42,548 nt of DNA from Thermoanaerobaculia bacterium (GTDB taxonomy: Bacteria > Acidobacteriota > Thermoanaerobaculia > Multivoradales > JAHZIX01), in the NCBI GenBank assembly GCA_027069135.1, contig JALXFE010000465.1, positions 1 through 42,548 of the forward strand, given 5' to 3'. The position numbers were made by a program, and so were the translations under genes. The notes under the pieces were generated by a model. The model did no database searches, was not told the DNA's origin, and saw only the letters and a list, made by a program, of their open reading frames with translations. Numbering within the stretch: position 1 is the stretch's first letter; each line of letters starts with the position of its first letter. Shown in pieces: positions 15,379 through 23,715 of this stretch.

Positions 15379-16341
15379 ATGGGAAATGTGATCGCGCCCC
15401 TTCTCGTTTGCTGGACATTCGCCGCGGCTCTGGTCTCCGCTCAGACCCCGGTGGGTTTGGCACGGACCCAGGAGCTTCTGGATCAAGGGCAGGCCCAAGC
15501 CGCTCTCGAGAGCTTGGCCGGCAAGACCCGCAAGAATAGCCGGGACGCTGAGGCGTTCCTGCTCCAAAGTACAGCCCACTTCATGCTCGGTGATCGCCAA
15601 CGGGGGGAAAAGGACCTCGATCGGGCCCTCGCCATCAACCCACGCCTGCGCCAGGGGTGGCTTAACCGAGCCGCCGTGCATATCGCCGACCAGCACTACG
15701 AGGTCGCCCTGGCAGCCTTGGAGACCGCGGAACGCCTCGACCCCGACGCCGCGGACAACGCCCTGAATATCGGCGCTGTGCTCTTGCTCCAGGGCAATCT
15801 ATCCGCGGCCAGCCAGAGGTTCGAGCGCTATCTGGCACAGGAAGAAAACTCATCCGAAGCTCATTACCTGGTCGCCACCAACTACGCCCTTTCCGGGTAT
15901 GTGAATCTCTCCGTGGCGACGCTTCGAAGAGCGATCGAGCTCGAGGAACGCCATCGGCGCCGGGCTCGAACCGACTCACGTTTCAACGACATCGCGGAGA
16001 AAGCTCCGTTTCAGGCGCTGCTTCACGAAGACACTTACCAGCTTCCGCCCGGGGCCTATTTTGCCCGACGCACCGTCGCTACACCGTTCGATGCGCAGGA
16101 CGGAAGGCTCCTCGGGGCCGTTCTCGATGCCTTGAAAGAGGCCGGCATATCTTTTGATCCTCGGGTCGAAGTGACCGACCGGTGGGCGTTGATCTGGGGT
16201 GACCTGCGGGTCAAGGTCACCGGCAGCTCGGGGGATGGAATCGTGGAGGTCAGCGCTTTGGCGGAGGACTTCTCCCCCAAACAGTGGCATCAACGATTGG
16301 ACGCATTCCTGGAACATCTGACCCGCCATCTGGAACCGTAG
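15379..16341 (+). CDS. Secreted tetratricopeptide-repeat protein
   Basis: 320 residues from ATG 15379. An open frame extends further upstream, but this start gives a clean signal peptide (MGNVIAPLLVCWTFAAALVS, cleavage near VSAQ). TPR units follow: ARTQELLDQGQAQAALESL, AFLLQSTAHFMLGDRQRGE with DRALAINP, and AALETAERLDPDAADNALNI, then one around ASQRFERYLAQEENSSEAHY. The C-terminal 110 residues are a non-TPR domain I do not recognise. TPRs mediate protein-protein contacts; the protein is likely periplasmic. Its TAG overlaps the GTG of the next gene (TAGTG), so it may be co-translated with the nucleotidyltransferase. Confidence 0.8.
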   Translation: MGNVIAPLLVCWTFAAALVSAQTPVGLARTQELLDQGQAQAALESLAGKTRKNSRDAEAFLLQSTAHFMLGDRQRGEKDLDRALAINPRLRQGWLNRAAVHIADQHYEVALAALETAERLDPDAADNALNIGAVLLLQGNLSAASQRFERYLAQEENSSEAHYLVATNYALSGYVNLSVATLRRAIELEERHRRRARTDSRFNDIAEKAPFQALLHEDTYQLPPGAYFARRTVATPFDAQDGRLLGAVLDALKEAGISFDPRVEVTDRWALIWGDLRVKVTGSSGDGIVEVSALAEDFSPKQWHQRLDAFLEHLTRHLEP

Positions 16342-17306
16342 TGTCGCCCGCGACCTTCCCCCTGGTCATTCTCGGCGGCGGTGATTCCAGGGCATCGCAG
16401 CTCCCGGAATCCGGCCGCGACAAGCACCCTATCCAAGGGTATAAAGCCGTCGACCTGCGCATCGGAGGAAGGCCTCTGATCTCCCTGCTCCTCGAAAGGC
16501 TAAGGGCCAGTGGCTGCTTCGATCCGATCGTTATCGCCGGCCCCGAGAGAATCTATGCACCGGTCTGTCCGAAGGTCCCGATCCTCGACACCGACGGATC
16601 CTTCGGCCAGAACATCCGCGCCGCCATCGAGGGTATCGAGACGCAGCTTGAGGGACGCTACGCAGCCTTCATTTCTTGCGATGTGCTCCCGGACCCGGAC
16701 GAGATGCGCCACCTCCTCGAAGATTTCTATCGACACGAAGACCTCGACTTCTGGATGCCCCAGATCCGAGTGCCCGAAACCGAGGAGTCTCTCGGGGAGT
16801 CCGGCTGGAAACCTCGGTATCGCCTGGTTCCGGACGGTGAGACCGAGGCCGTCGACAGCCTCCCGGGACATTTGATCCTGGTCGACCCCAGGGCCATCCG
16901 CCGGGATCTGCTCTTCCGTCTCTTCGACCTGAGCTACCAGACCCGGAACCGCCCGGTGGCCTACCGTCGGGCGGTGATCGCCCGCCATGTGCTCTTCAAC
17001 CTGCTCCTGGCGGATCTGCGCTCATTGGGCCGATTCGAGCTGCCGACGACCACCTGGGACATCGTCCGTAACGGCCTTGCCATTGCCCGCGGCTTGAGAG
17101 CCGGCACCATGACCGCCCAAGATTTGGCCCGCCGGGTACGCAAGGTATACATCCGGCGCCGCCATCGCAAGCAATTTCCCCACCGCCGGGGCCGCATGCC
17201 GGTTCTCCCGGGGCTCTCGCTGGCCAAAGACATCGATACTCAGGAAGAAGCCCGGGAAGCCGAGAGACGATTCGCCCAAGACCCCGTCCCGAAGGAGGCT
17301 CCATGA
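16341..17306 (+). CDS. MobA-like NTP-transferase
   Basis: 321 residues from GTG 16341, chosen because it overlaps the TPR stop by one base and places the strand FPLVILGGGDSRASQLPE at the N-terminus; the longer frame upstream lies within the TPR gene. The fold is the MobA/GlmU nucleotidyltransferase type: an LGGG loop, K-x3 'DKHPIQGYKAVDLRIGGRP' with GRPLISLLLERL, later AAFISCDVLPDPDEM, where the Cys-Asp (SCD) marks the metal-binding Asp of NTP-transferases. The substrate cannot be read: it could activate a sugar, molybdenum cofactor or similar alcohol or phosphate. The C-terminal 70 residues are rich in Arg and Lys. It ends overlapping the polX start (ATGA). Confidence 0.72.
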   Translation: MSPATFPLVILGGGDSRASQLPESGRDKHPIQGYKAVDLRIGGRPLISLLLERLRASGCFDPIVIAGPERIYAPVCPKVPILDTDGSFGQNIRAAIEGIETQLEGRYAAFISCDVLPDPDEMRHLLEDFYRHEDLDFWMPQIRVPETEESLGESGWKPRYRLVPDGETEAVDSLPGHLILVDPRAIRRDLLFRLFDLSYQTRNRPVAYRRAVIARHVLFNLLLADLRSLGRFELPTTTWDIVRNGLAIARGLRAGTMTAQDLARRVRKVYIRRRHRKQFPHRRGRMPVLPGLSLAKDIDTQEEAREAERRFAQDPVPKEAP

Positions 17307-19063
17307 GCACCAATCGCGAGCTCGCTCACTTATTTCAGCAGACGGCGGCCGCCCTCGAGCTTCTTGGGGAGAACCGGTTCAAGGTCAACGCCAATACCCG
17401 GGTGGCCCGCCTACTCAAGGATCTCACTCGGGATGTCGAAGAGATCGTCCGGCAGGATCCGGAGACCGCCGTCAAGCGCCTGACGCAGCTCGACGGGGTC
17501 GGCAAGGGAATCGCGGAGCGGATGGTGGAATTCGTCCGGACCGGGGCTGTAGCGGAGCATGAGGAGCTCCTCGAACGCATCCCTAGAGGCCTCTTCGACA
17601 TTCTGGACATCCCCGGCCTCGGGCCGAAGGCCGTCAAGCTGATGTGGGAAGAGCTCGGGATCACCTCCGTCCAAGAGCTCAAAGATCGGCTCGATTCCCC
17701 TGAGTTTCTGGCCCTTCCTCGCATGGGTAAGAAAAGCATCGAGAACATCCGGAAGGCCATCGAATTCAGCGAGAAATCCCAAGACCGCATCCCTTTGGGA
17801 ATCGCCCGCCCCGTCGCCCTTGAGTGGCTCGCCGAGCTTCGCTCCTTACCGGGGGTCCAAAAGGCCGACTACGCCGGCAGCCTCCGACGAGGCCGAGAGA
17901 CCCTCGGTGACTTGGATTTTCTCGTGGCGTGTGAGGACCCGGCGACGGTGCGGGAACATTTCGTCACCCGCCCCGCCGTGACCCAGGTGCTGGCCAAAGG
18001 TGAGACCAAGTCCTCCGTTCGCTTAGAGATCGCCGGAGTGCCGTTCCAGGCGGATCTGCGCATCGTCGATCTATCCGCCTACGGAGCCGCCCTGATGTAC
18101 TTTACGGGCTCCAAGGAGCACAACGTACGCCTGCGGGAATTGGCCATCAAGAGTGGACGCCGCCTCAACGAATACGGACTCTTCGAGGGCAAGGAGGAAC
18201 GCCCTCAGGACGGTGGCGCCGAACCGTTGGCGGCGAGGACGGAAGAGGAGATCTACCAGGCCCTCGGCCTGGGCTTCATCGCGCCGGAGCTGCGAGAGGA
18301 TCGAGGCGAGCTCGAGGGAATCCCGCCCCGGCTGATCGAGCTGGCAGACCTCAAAGCGGAGCTTCATGCCCACACCCGGGCCAGCGATGGTCGCCTGAGC
18401 CTCGAGGAACTCGCTCAAACCGCCAAAGATCACGGTTTTCACACCCTCGCGGTCACGGACCACTCCCAAAGTTCGGTGATCGCCAACGGCCTCAAACCGG
18501 ATCGGCTGCGCCGACATATCGCTGCCATCCGGGAGGCGGACGAGCGCATCGACGGCATCAAGATCCTCGCCGGCTCCGAGGTGGACATCCTGACGGACGG
18601 CCGATTGGACTACGAAGACGATCTTCTGGCCCAGCTCGACATCGTCGTCGCCTCCCCTCACGTGGGTCTGCGCCAGGACCCCGCGGTAGCGACCCAGAGA
18701 CTGCTGGCCGCCATCCGCCATCCCTTGGTTCATATCATCGGCCACCCGACGGGACGGATCATCAACAAACGGGAGGGGCTCTCTCCGGACATGGAGGCCA
18801 TCTTCGGCGCGGCTGTGGAGCACGATACCGTGCTGGAGCTCAACGCCAACTGGCAACGCCTCGACTTGCGGGATCACCACCTTCGGGGCGCCCTGGCCCA
18901 CGGGGTCAAGATCTCCATCGACACCGACGCCCACGATGCGCCCCACTTCGATTTCGCGATCTACGGTGTTCTCACCGCCCGGCGGGCGGGCATGAGCCCC
19001 GACTCCTGCATCAACACCTGGCCCGCCGAGCGCCTCCACGCCTGGTTGCGGTCCAAGCGCTGA
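17303..19063 (+). CDS. polX: DNA polymerase X with PHP exonuclease domain
   Basis: 586 residues, near the usual 570-580. AAGGAGG precedes ATG 17303, which overlaps the previous stop. Order: helix-hairpin-helix/8-kDa region ([27 protein letters not shown] and [12 protein letters not shown]), polymerase-beta-like palm with the metal pair in [15 protein letters not shown], then a C-terminal PHP domain with [22 protein letters not shown] and HIIGHPTGR, and the later DTDAHD metal ligands. Bacterial PolX fills short gaps in base-excision repair and has 3'-5' exonuclease through the PHP domain. All metal motifs are present. The upstream genes and murB are not obviously related in function. Confidence 0.97.
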   Translation: MSTNRELAHLFQQTAAALELLGENRFKVNANTRVARLLKDLTRDVEEIVRQDPETAVKRLTQLDGVGKGIAERMVEFVRTGAVAEHEELLERIPRGLFDILDIPGLGPKAVKLMWEELGITSVQELKDRLDSPEFLALPRMGKKSIENIRKAIEFSEKSQDRIPLGIARPVALEWLAELRSLPGVQKADYAGSLRRGRETLGDLDFLVACEDPATVREHFVTRPAVTQVLAKGETKSSVRLEIAGVPFQADLRIVDLSAYGAALMYFTGSKEHNVRLRELAIKSGRRLNEYGLFEGKEERPQDGGAEPLAARTEEEIYQALGLGFIAPELREDRGELEGIPPRLIELADLKAELHAHTRASDGRLSLEELAQTAKDHGFHTLAVTDHSQSSVIANGLKPDRLRRHIAAIREADERIDGIKILAGSEVDILTDGRLDYEDDLLAQLDIVVASPHVGLRQDPAVATQRLLAAIRHPLVHIIGHPTGRIINKREGLSPDMEAIFGAAVEHDTVLELNANWQRLDLRDHHLRGALAHGVKISIDTDAHDAPHFDFAIYGVLTARRAGMSPDSCINTWPAERLHAWLRSKR

Positions 19064-19067
19064 GACG

Positions 19068-20171
19068 ATGAAGGCTCCCTCCCGCCTGGCCAAAAACGTA
19101 TCTCTGGCGCCCTTCACCACCTTCGAGGTCGGGGGCCCGGCCCGGTTTCTCGCCCGATGCTCCGTAGCCGAAGAGCTCCGCGAGACTCTCGCCTGGGGCA
19201 ACGACCAGGGCCTCGAGATCGTCCTTCTCGGCGGCGGTAGTAATCTGCTGGTTTCCGATGCCGGCTTCGAGGGTCTCATCGTCCAACTCACCGACCGGCG
19301 GCTGGAATTCCACCGGGAAGGAGACACGGTACGCCTCGAGGTAGGAGCAGGCCTGGGGTGGGACGAGCTCGTCACCCATTCCGTCGCTCGGGGCCTCGCA
19401 GGAATAGAAACCTTGGCCGGTATCCCGGGAACTGTTGGCGCCGCCCCCATCCAGAATATTGGCGCCTACGGCCAGGAGCTCTCAGACACCTTGGAGGCGG
19501 TCGACGTCGTCGACCTCGAGACCGGCGAGCAGTCTCGCCGGGCCGCCGACGCCTGTGAGTTGGGGTACCGCAGCAGCCTTTTCAAGACCCGCTGGGCCGG
19601 TCGTTTTGCCATCACGGCTCTCTCCCTGCGGCTGCGCCCGGGAGGGTCCGGCGCCGTCCACTACCGGGATCTCGAGGAGCGCTTCGCCGACGCCTCTTCC
19701 GTGACGCCCGCCGAGGTGCGCCGGGCGGTGCTCGAAATCCGCCGGGCCAAGTCCATGGTCCTGGATCCCACCGACCCCAACCGCCGTAGCGCCGGTTCCT
19801 TCTTCGTCAATCCGGTGCTCCCGAACCTGGAAGCGGATGGGGTACGCGAGCGCGTCGCCGCCCTAAGGGGCGAGGAAGCTGCCCGAGCCATGCCTCGCTT
19901 CCCCAGGGCCGCGGGGCAGGCCAAGCTCTCGGCAGCATGGTTGATCGAGGCCGCAGGTTTTCACCGGGGCTACGGCCTGGGCGCCGCCGGAATCTCCACC
20001 CGTCACGTTCTCGCGTTGATCAATCGCGGCGGAGCCCGTGCTTCAGATCTCGTCGAGCTGGCGGCTAGAGTCCACCGACGGGTGCGGCAAGCCTTCGGAG
20101 TGGCCCTCCACCCGGAGCCGCGCTTCCTCGGCTTTGAAAAGACCGCGGACGAGCTTCTCGAATCGAGCTGA
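19068..20171 (+). CDS. murB: UDP-N-acetylenolpyruvoylglucosamine reductase
   Basis: 367 residues. It reduces the enolpyruvyl group of UDP-GlcNAc-enolpyruvate to lactyl with NADPH, the second committed step of peptidoglycan synthesis in the cytoplasm. FAD-binding signatures: FTTFEVGGPARFLA, LGGGSNLLVSD and IPGTVGAAPIQNIGAYGQE. The substrate-domain motif YRSSLFK is the type I (E. coli-like) form, with the catalytic Ser in SAGSFFVNPV and the terminal Glu in HPEPRFLG. The ATG lies four bases after polX, with only a weak ribosome site, so translation may be coupled. Confidence 0.97.
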   Translation: MKAPSRLAKNVSLAPFTTFEVGGPARFLARCSVAEELRETLAWGNDQGLEIVLLGGGSNLLVSDAGFEGLIVQLTDRRLEFHREGDTVRLEVGAGLGWDELVTHSVARGLAGIETLAGIPGTVGAAPIQNIGAYGQELSDTLEAVDVVDLETGEQSRRAADACELGYRSSLFKTRWAGRFAITALSLRLRPGGSGAVHYRDLEERFADASSVTPAEVRRAVLEIRRAKSMVLDPTDPNRRSAGSFFVNPVLPNLEADGVRERVAALRGEEAARAMPRFPRAAGQAKLSAAWLIEAAGFHRGYGLGAAGISTRHVLALINRGGARASDLVELAARVHRRVRQAFGVALHPEPRFLGFEKTADELLESS

Positions 20172-20222
20172 GGAAAGAGCCTTTCATCTTCTGTCTCCCG
20201 GCCCCGGCAGGTGATTCTATTT

Positions 20223-20266
20223 CCGTTCATTTACTGTTCATGAACGGCGTCGCCGCTCCGGCGACG
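20223..20266. promoter_or_regulatory. Two adjacent dyads between murB and the Calx-beta gene
   Basis: CCGTTCAT (20223-20230) and ATGAACGG (20240-20247) form a perfect 8-base inverted repeat with a 9-base spacer that includes a further small dyad GTTCATGAAC. Next, CGTCGCCG-CTC-CGGCGACG (20248-20266) is a perfect 8-base hairpin. It is followed by A7, not T, so it is not a standard terminator for murB on this strand. Either an operator for the Calx-beta gene or an RNA hairpin. Confidence 0.4.
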
Positions 20267-20393
20267 AAAAAAACTCTCACTTTTCCCGTTCGTCACCTCC
20301 TGTTAATAAACCCTTCTGTATCCTCCTTCCAGAAGTTGAGGAAAGCGCCCCGGGAATAGGCGCAGAGCTCCACGAAGCAACACTTCCAGCCAT

Positions 20394-20411
20394 CCACTTT
20401 AGTGGTTTTTT
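20394..20411 (+). promoter_or_regulatory. Small hairpin with T-run just before the Calx-beta ribosome site
   Basis: CCAC-TTTA-GTGG followed by TTTTTT ends five bases before the AGGAG ribosome site of the Calx-beta gene. It resembles a mini terminator and could work as an attenuator in the leader RNA. The stem is only four or five base pairs, so the call is weak. Confidence 0.3.
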
Positions 20412-20427
20412 GATAGGAGAATATATC

Positions 20428-22470
20428 ATGGGAAAGAAGTATCTATATCAGCTTTCACTCGCACTGCTCGCCCTTGTTCCGGCCTCTTGGAGCTGGGCTC
20501 AAACCCCGGGAGAGTTCAAGATTGACGAGAGATCTTACTCGGTGATCGAAGAGCAAGGATCGTTGACGATCATCATCGAGCGATCCCGAGGCGAAGACGG
20601 TGCGGTGAGTGTCGACTACGCCACCAGCGACGGCAGCGCCACCGACGGTGCCGACTACGTCGGCGCCTCCGGAACCCTCAGCTGGGATGACCAGGATGGC
20701 TCAGATCGGGTGATCACTCTGACGATTCTCGACGACGCAGAGGGCGAAGGTCCGGAAACCTTCCAGCTTACGCTCTCCAACCCCACCGGCGGCGCCATCA
20801 TCCGGGCCGGCCGCGGTGAGAGCTTGATCACCATTCAAACCAGCGACGGCGGCGATGGTGGTGGCGGTGGCGGTGGTGGTGGCACCGGCGACGACGATGA
20901 TGACGACGACGACGACGATGATGACGACGATGATGACGACGATGATGACGACGATGATGACGACGACGACGATGATGATGACGACCAGGACGCTGGCGAA
21001 TTCCGCTTCGACGACCACGACTTCGTCATCGCCGAAGAGGCTGGTTTCGCCCTGATCACCGTCGAGCGCAAGAGCGGTGAGACCGGTGCTGTGACCGTCG
21101 ACTACAGTGTTGCCGATGGAACGGCGGAGAGTGGAACAGATTACGACACCGTGTCCGGCACTCTTTCCTGGGACGACGGCGACGACAGCGACCGGACGTT
21201 CATGGTGCCGATCATCGACGATGCCGATGCCGAAGGCGACGAGACGGTCCTGCTGGCTCTTTCAAACCCCACCGGCGGCGCCACCATTCGCTCCGATCGC
21301 GGTGAGGCCGTGCTGATCATCCTCGCCAATGACGGCGGCACCGGCGGTGGTGGTGGCGGTGGCGGCGGTAACCGCGCCGGCACCTTCAAGTTCGACCAAC
21401 GGGGCTTCGTCTCCCTGGAAGGCGTCAACTTCGCGGTGATCACCGTCGAGCGTTCCCGGGGCGAGAACGGGGCGGTGAGTGTGGACTACGCCACCAGCGA
21501 CGGTTCCGCCACCGAAGGCGACGACTACACCGCAGCCTCCGGCACCCTCTCCTGGAACGACGGTGACGGCAGCCTGCGCACCTTCACAGTGCCCATCATC
21601 GACGACGCGGACGCAGAGCCCAGCGAGACGGTGAACCTGGCGCTCTCGAATCCCACCGGCGGCGCGATCATCGACTCGATCCGTGGCACCGCGGCCTTGA
21701 CCATCCTCGACAACGACGGCGGTGGCGGTGGTGGAGGCGGTGACCAGACCGACCCGGGCACCCTGAAGTTTGGCTCTGCCACCTTCCAGGTGATCGAAGG
21801 CAATACCTTCGCTACCATCCGAGTGGAGCGATCTGGTGGCGGCGCCGGCGAGGTGAGCGTGGACTATGGGACAGCGGACGGCAGCGCGGCGGATACCGTC
21901 GACTACCTCGGGACCTCCGGGACCCTGACCTGGCCTGCCGGTGACGAGACCGACCGCTCCTTCGACATCCAGATCTTCGACGACACCGATTCCGAGGGCA
22001 ACGAGACCGTGCTGCTCTCCCTGGCCAACGCCACCGGCGGTGCCACCATCGATCCGGTGCTCGGCGAAGGGACCTTGACCATCTTGGACGACGACGGCCA
22101 GACCCTGGCCTGCGTGCCGGGAGCCAACAGTCAATGCTTCCTGGGGGGCCGCTTCAAGGCGACAGTGAACTGGCGGACCCGCAACGGCGCCAGCGGTCGT
22201 GCCGTGGCTTCCCCGCTGTCGGATACCTCCGGCCTGTTCTGGTTCTTCAACGAAAACAACGTCGAGATGCTGGTCAAGGTGCTGGACGCCTGCGACACGC
22301 CCCGGTTCAACAAGTTCTGGGTATTCTTCGCCGCTACCACCAACGTCGACTTCACCCTCACTGTCACGGACACCGCGACGGGCTTGGTGAAGGAATACCA
22401 GAACCCATTGGGACAGGCGGCGGTACCGGTGCAGGACACCTTCACCTTCGAGACCTGTTCGACGAAATAA
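20428..22470 (+). CDS. Secreted Calx-beta repeat protein with poly-Asp run and C-terminal domain
   Basis: 680 residues from ATG 20428, with AGGAG eight bases upstream. Signal peptide KKYLYQLSLALLALVPASW, cleavage after WAQ region. Four Calx-beta domains of about 105 residues follow, each with VSVDYxTxDGxA, a 'GTLxWxDGD' element and xETxxLxLSNxTGGA. They are joined by Gly-rich linkers (runs of eight or nine Gly), the first linker also containing 32 consecutive Asp. Calx-beta domains bind calcium. Domains 1 and 3 share long identical stretches (AVSVDYATSDGSAT), suggesting recent duplication. The last 115 residues form a separate domain with GRFKATVNW, LFWFFNENNVEMLVKVLDA and TDTATG, also found twice in the ELWxTDGT protein at 32109. 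Probably a surface or extracellular protein. Confidence 0.88.
   Translation: MGKKYLYQLSLALLALVPASWSWAQTPGEFKIDERSYSVIEEQGSLTIIIERSRGEDGAVSVDYATSDGSATDGADYVGASGTLSWDDQDGSDRVITLTILDDAEGEGPETFQLTLSNPTGGAIIRAGRGESLITIQTSDGGDGGGGGGGGGTGDDDDDDDDDDDDDDDDDDDDDDDDDDDDDDDDQDAGEFRFDDHDFVIAEEAGFALITVERKSGETGAVTVDYSVADGTAESGTDYDTVSGTLSWDDGDDSDRTFMVPIIDDADAEGDETVLLALSNPTGGATIRSDRGEAVLIILANDGGTGGGGGGGGGNRAGTFKFDQRGFVSLEGVNFAVITVERSRGENGAVSVDYATSDGSATEGDDYTAASGTLSWNDGDGSLRTFTVPIIDDADAEPSETVNLALSNPTGGAIIDSIRGTAALTILDNDGGGGGGGGDQTDPGTLKFGSATFQVIEGNTFATIRVERSGGGAGEVSVDYGTADGSAADTVDYLGTSGTLTWPAGDETDRSFDIQIFDDTDSEGNETVLLSLANATGGATIDPVLGEGTLTILDDDGQTLACVPGANSQCFLGGRFKATVNWRTRNGASGRAVASPLSDTSGLFWFFNENNVEMLVKVLDACDTPRFNKFWVFFAATTNVDFTLTVTDTATGLVKEYQNPLGQAAVPVQDTFTFETCSTK
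20890..20985 (+). repeat. Run of 32 aspartate codons
   Basis: Thirty-two successive GAC/GAT codons form a low-complexity tract in the first linker of the Calx-beta protein. Much of it follows a 12-base period GACGACGATGAT, repeated about four times in the middle. The 5' flank encodes a Gly run. Confidence 0.97.
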
Positions 22471-22510
22471 AGAGCCTCCTTCGGACCTCTCCCCCGAGGT
22501 CTGCTACGCG

Positions 22511-22542
22511 CCCCGGCGGCTTCGGCCGTCGGGGTTTTTTTT
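22511..22542 (+). terminator. Rho-independent terminator after the Calx-beta gene
   Basis: CCCCGGCGGC-TTCG-GCCGTCGGGG is a ten-pair stem (one G-U) with a stable TTCG tetraloop, followed by eight T. It starts 40 bases after the stop and should end transcription before nth. Confidence 0.93.
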
Positions 22543-22624
22543 AATAGCGCAGACGCCGTGAGCCATGATAGGAAGCCCCACAAACAAGAACGGGGGGGCT
22601 TTCAAGCCTTCGAGGAGATACGTT

Positions 22625-23305
22625 GTGACACGGCAAGAAAAAGCGCAGAGAATCCAGCAGATCCTCGACGAGCTCCATCCCCGGGTACCGATCCCACTCA
22701 ATCACGTCGATCCCTACACTCTGCTCATCGCGGTGCTCCTCTCCGCCCAGACCACGGACAAGAAAGTCAACGAGGTCACTCCTGCCCTCTTCGCTCGGGC
22801 CGCCACGCCCGAAGCCATGGCCGAGGTTCCCCTCGAAGAGATCCACCAACTGATCCGCCAAATTGGCCTGGCGAAGCAGAAGGCGAAGAACATCAAGACC
22901 TTGAGTGGGATGCTGGCCGCTCAAGGGGGCAAGGTGCCCCGGACCTTCGAGCAGCTCGAGGCCCTGCCCGGGGTCGGTCACAAGACCGCCTCCGTGGTCA
23001 TGGCCCAGGCCTTTGGATTTCCGGCCTTTCCCGTCGACACCCACATCCACCGCCTGGCGGCCCGCTGGGGTCTTTCAAACGGCAAGAACGTGGTCAGGAC
23101 CGAAGAGGATCTGAAGAGGATTTTCCCAAGAGAAGCCTGGAACAAGCTCCATCTCCAGATCATCTACTTCGGCCGGGAGCATTGCCCGGCCCTCTACCAT
23201 GATCTCGAAACCTGCCCCATCTGCTCTTGGGCGGCGACCAAGAAACGCAAGGCGCAAGAACAACAAGCCCGCCGGGCCTCCACCCGCCGACGCCGAAAAA
23301 GCTGA
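22625..23305 (+). CDS. nth: Endonuclease III with altered iron-sulfur cysteine motif
   Basis: 226 residues from GTG 22625, preferred over ATG 22565 because GGAG lies eight bases upstream and the protein then starts at the normal Nth position. It is a DNA glycosylase/AP-lyase for oxidised pyrimidines. The helix-hairpin-helix is LPGVGHKTASVVM, with the catalytic Lys in GHKTAS and catalytic Asp in VDTHIHRLAARWGL; LLSAQTTDKKVNEVTP is the classic N-terminal helix. Near the C-terminus the canonical C-x6-C-x2-C-x5-C cluster motif is replaced by HCPALYHDLETCPICSW: C-x9-C-x2-C with no fourth cysteine after it. The tail is strongly basic (RRASTRRRRKS). It is convergent with yhbY. Confidence 0.93.
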   Translation: MTRQEKAQRIQQILDELHPRVPIPLNHVDPYTLLIAVLLSAQTTDKKVNEVTPALFARAATPEAMAEVPLEEIHQLIRQIGLAKQKAKNIKTLSGMLAAQGGKVPRTFEQLEALPGVGHKTASVVMAQAFGFPAFPVDTHIHRLAARWGLSNGKNVVRTEEDLKRIFPREAWNKLHLQIIYFGREHCPALYHDLETCPICSWAATKKRKAQEQQARRASTRRRRKS

Positions 23306-23387
23306 GCGGCGCGAAATGAGTGAGCGGCAGGCTGTCCTAGACGCCGATGCCGAGATCGACCTTCAGAGTCCGGGTCATTCGTTGAAG

Positions 23388-23690
23388 TCAGCGCCTCGGC
23401 AGGCGGATTTTGCGCCTTTCCGGATCCCGCTGCTGGCGGAAGAAGATCGCCTGATGGCCGAGGATGGTGATGAGCTCGGCGTCGCAACGTTCGGCCAAGG
23501 TGGCCGAAAGCTCTTTCTTGTCTTCCTTGAAATCCATGAATCGAACCTTGACCAACTCGTGGTGGTCCAAGGCTTCTCTGAGCATGGTCGTCACCCCTCC
23601 CGAAAGGCCGAGCTTGCCGACCTGGACGAGAGGCTTGATGCCGTGAGCTTGGCCGCGAAGAAAGCGGCGCTCGAATCCTTGCAATGCCAT
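23388..23690 (-). CDS. yhbY: CRM-domain RNA-binding protein, YhbY family
   Basis: 100 residues. The CRM domain covers nearly all of it: RRFLRGQAHGIKPLVQVGK with the GxxG-type element VGKLGLSGG, then EALDHHELVKVRF, and the final ITILGHQAIFFRQ with a basic tail (RRKIRLPRR). YhbY binds RNA and is associated with pre-50S ribosome assembly. It lies 25 bases downstream of the E1 gene on the same strand and could share its transcript. The start at 23690 is the normal N-terminus. Confidence 0.93.
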   Translation of the reverse strand: MALQGFERRFLRGQAHGIKPLVQVGKLGLSGGVTTMLREALDHHELVKVRFMDFKEDKKELSATLAERCDAELITILGHQAIFFRQQRDPERRKIRLPRR

Positions 23691-23715
23691 CGGGGTACCT
23701 TTTTCGGGCCTGTGC

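Noticed and set aside
16284-16340. Upstream extension of the nucleotidyltransferase
   Set aside because: It lies inside the TPR gene; the GTG at 16341 overlapping the TPR stop fits the fold's natural N-terminus.
18071-19450. Long minus-strand ORF of 459 codons
   Set aside because: It is antisense to polX and murB, both certain; no motif of its own.
20248-20273. Rho-independent terminator of murB
   Set aside because: The hairpin is followed by A7, not T, on the plus strand, and the minus strand has the T-run before the stem.
20701-21071. Minus-strand ORFs rich in Val/Ile or Ser
   Set aside because: They are the complement of the poly-Asp codon run, a low-complexity artefact.
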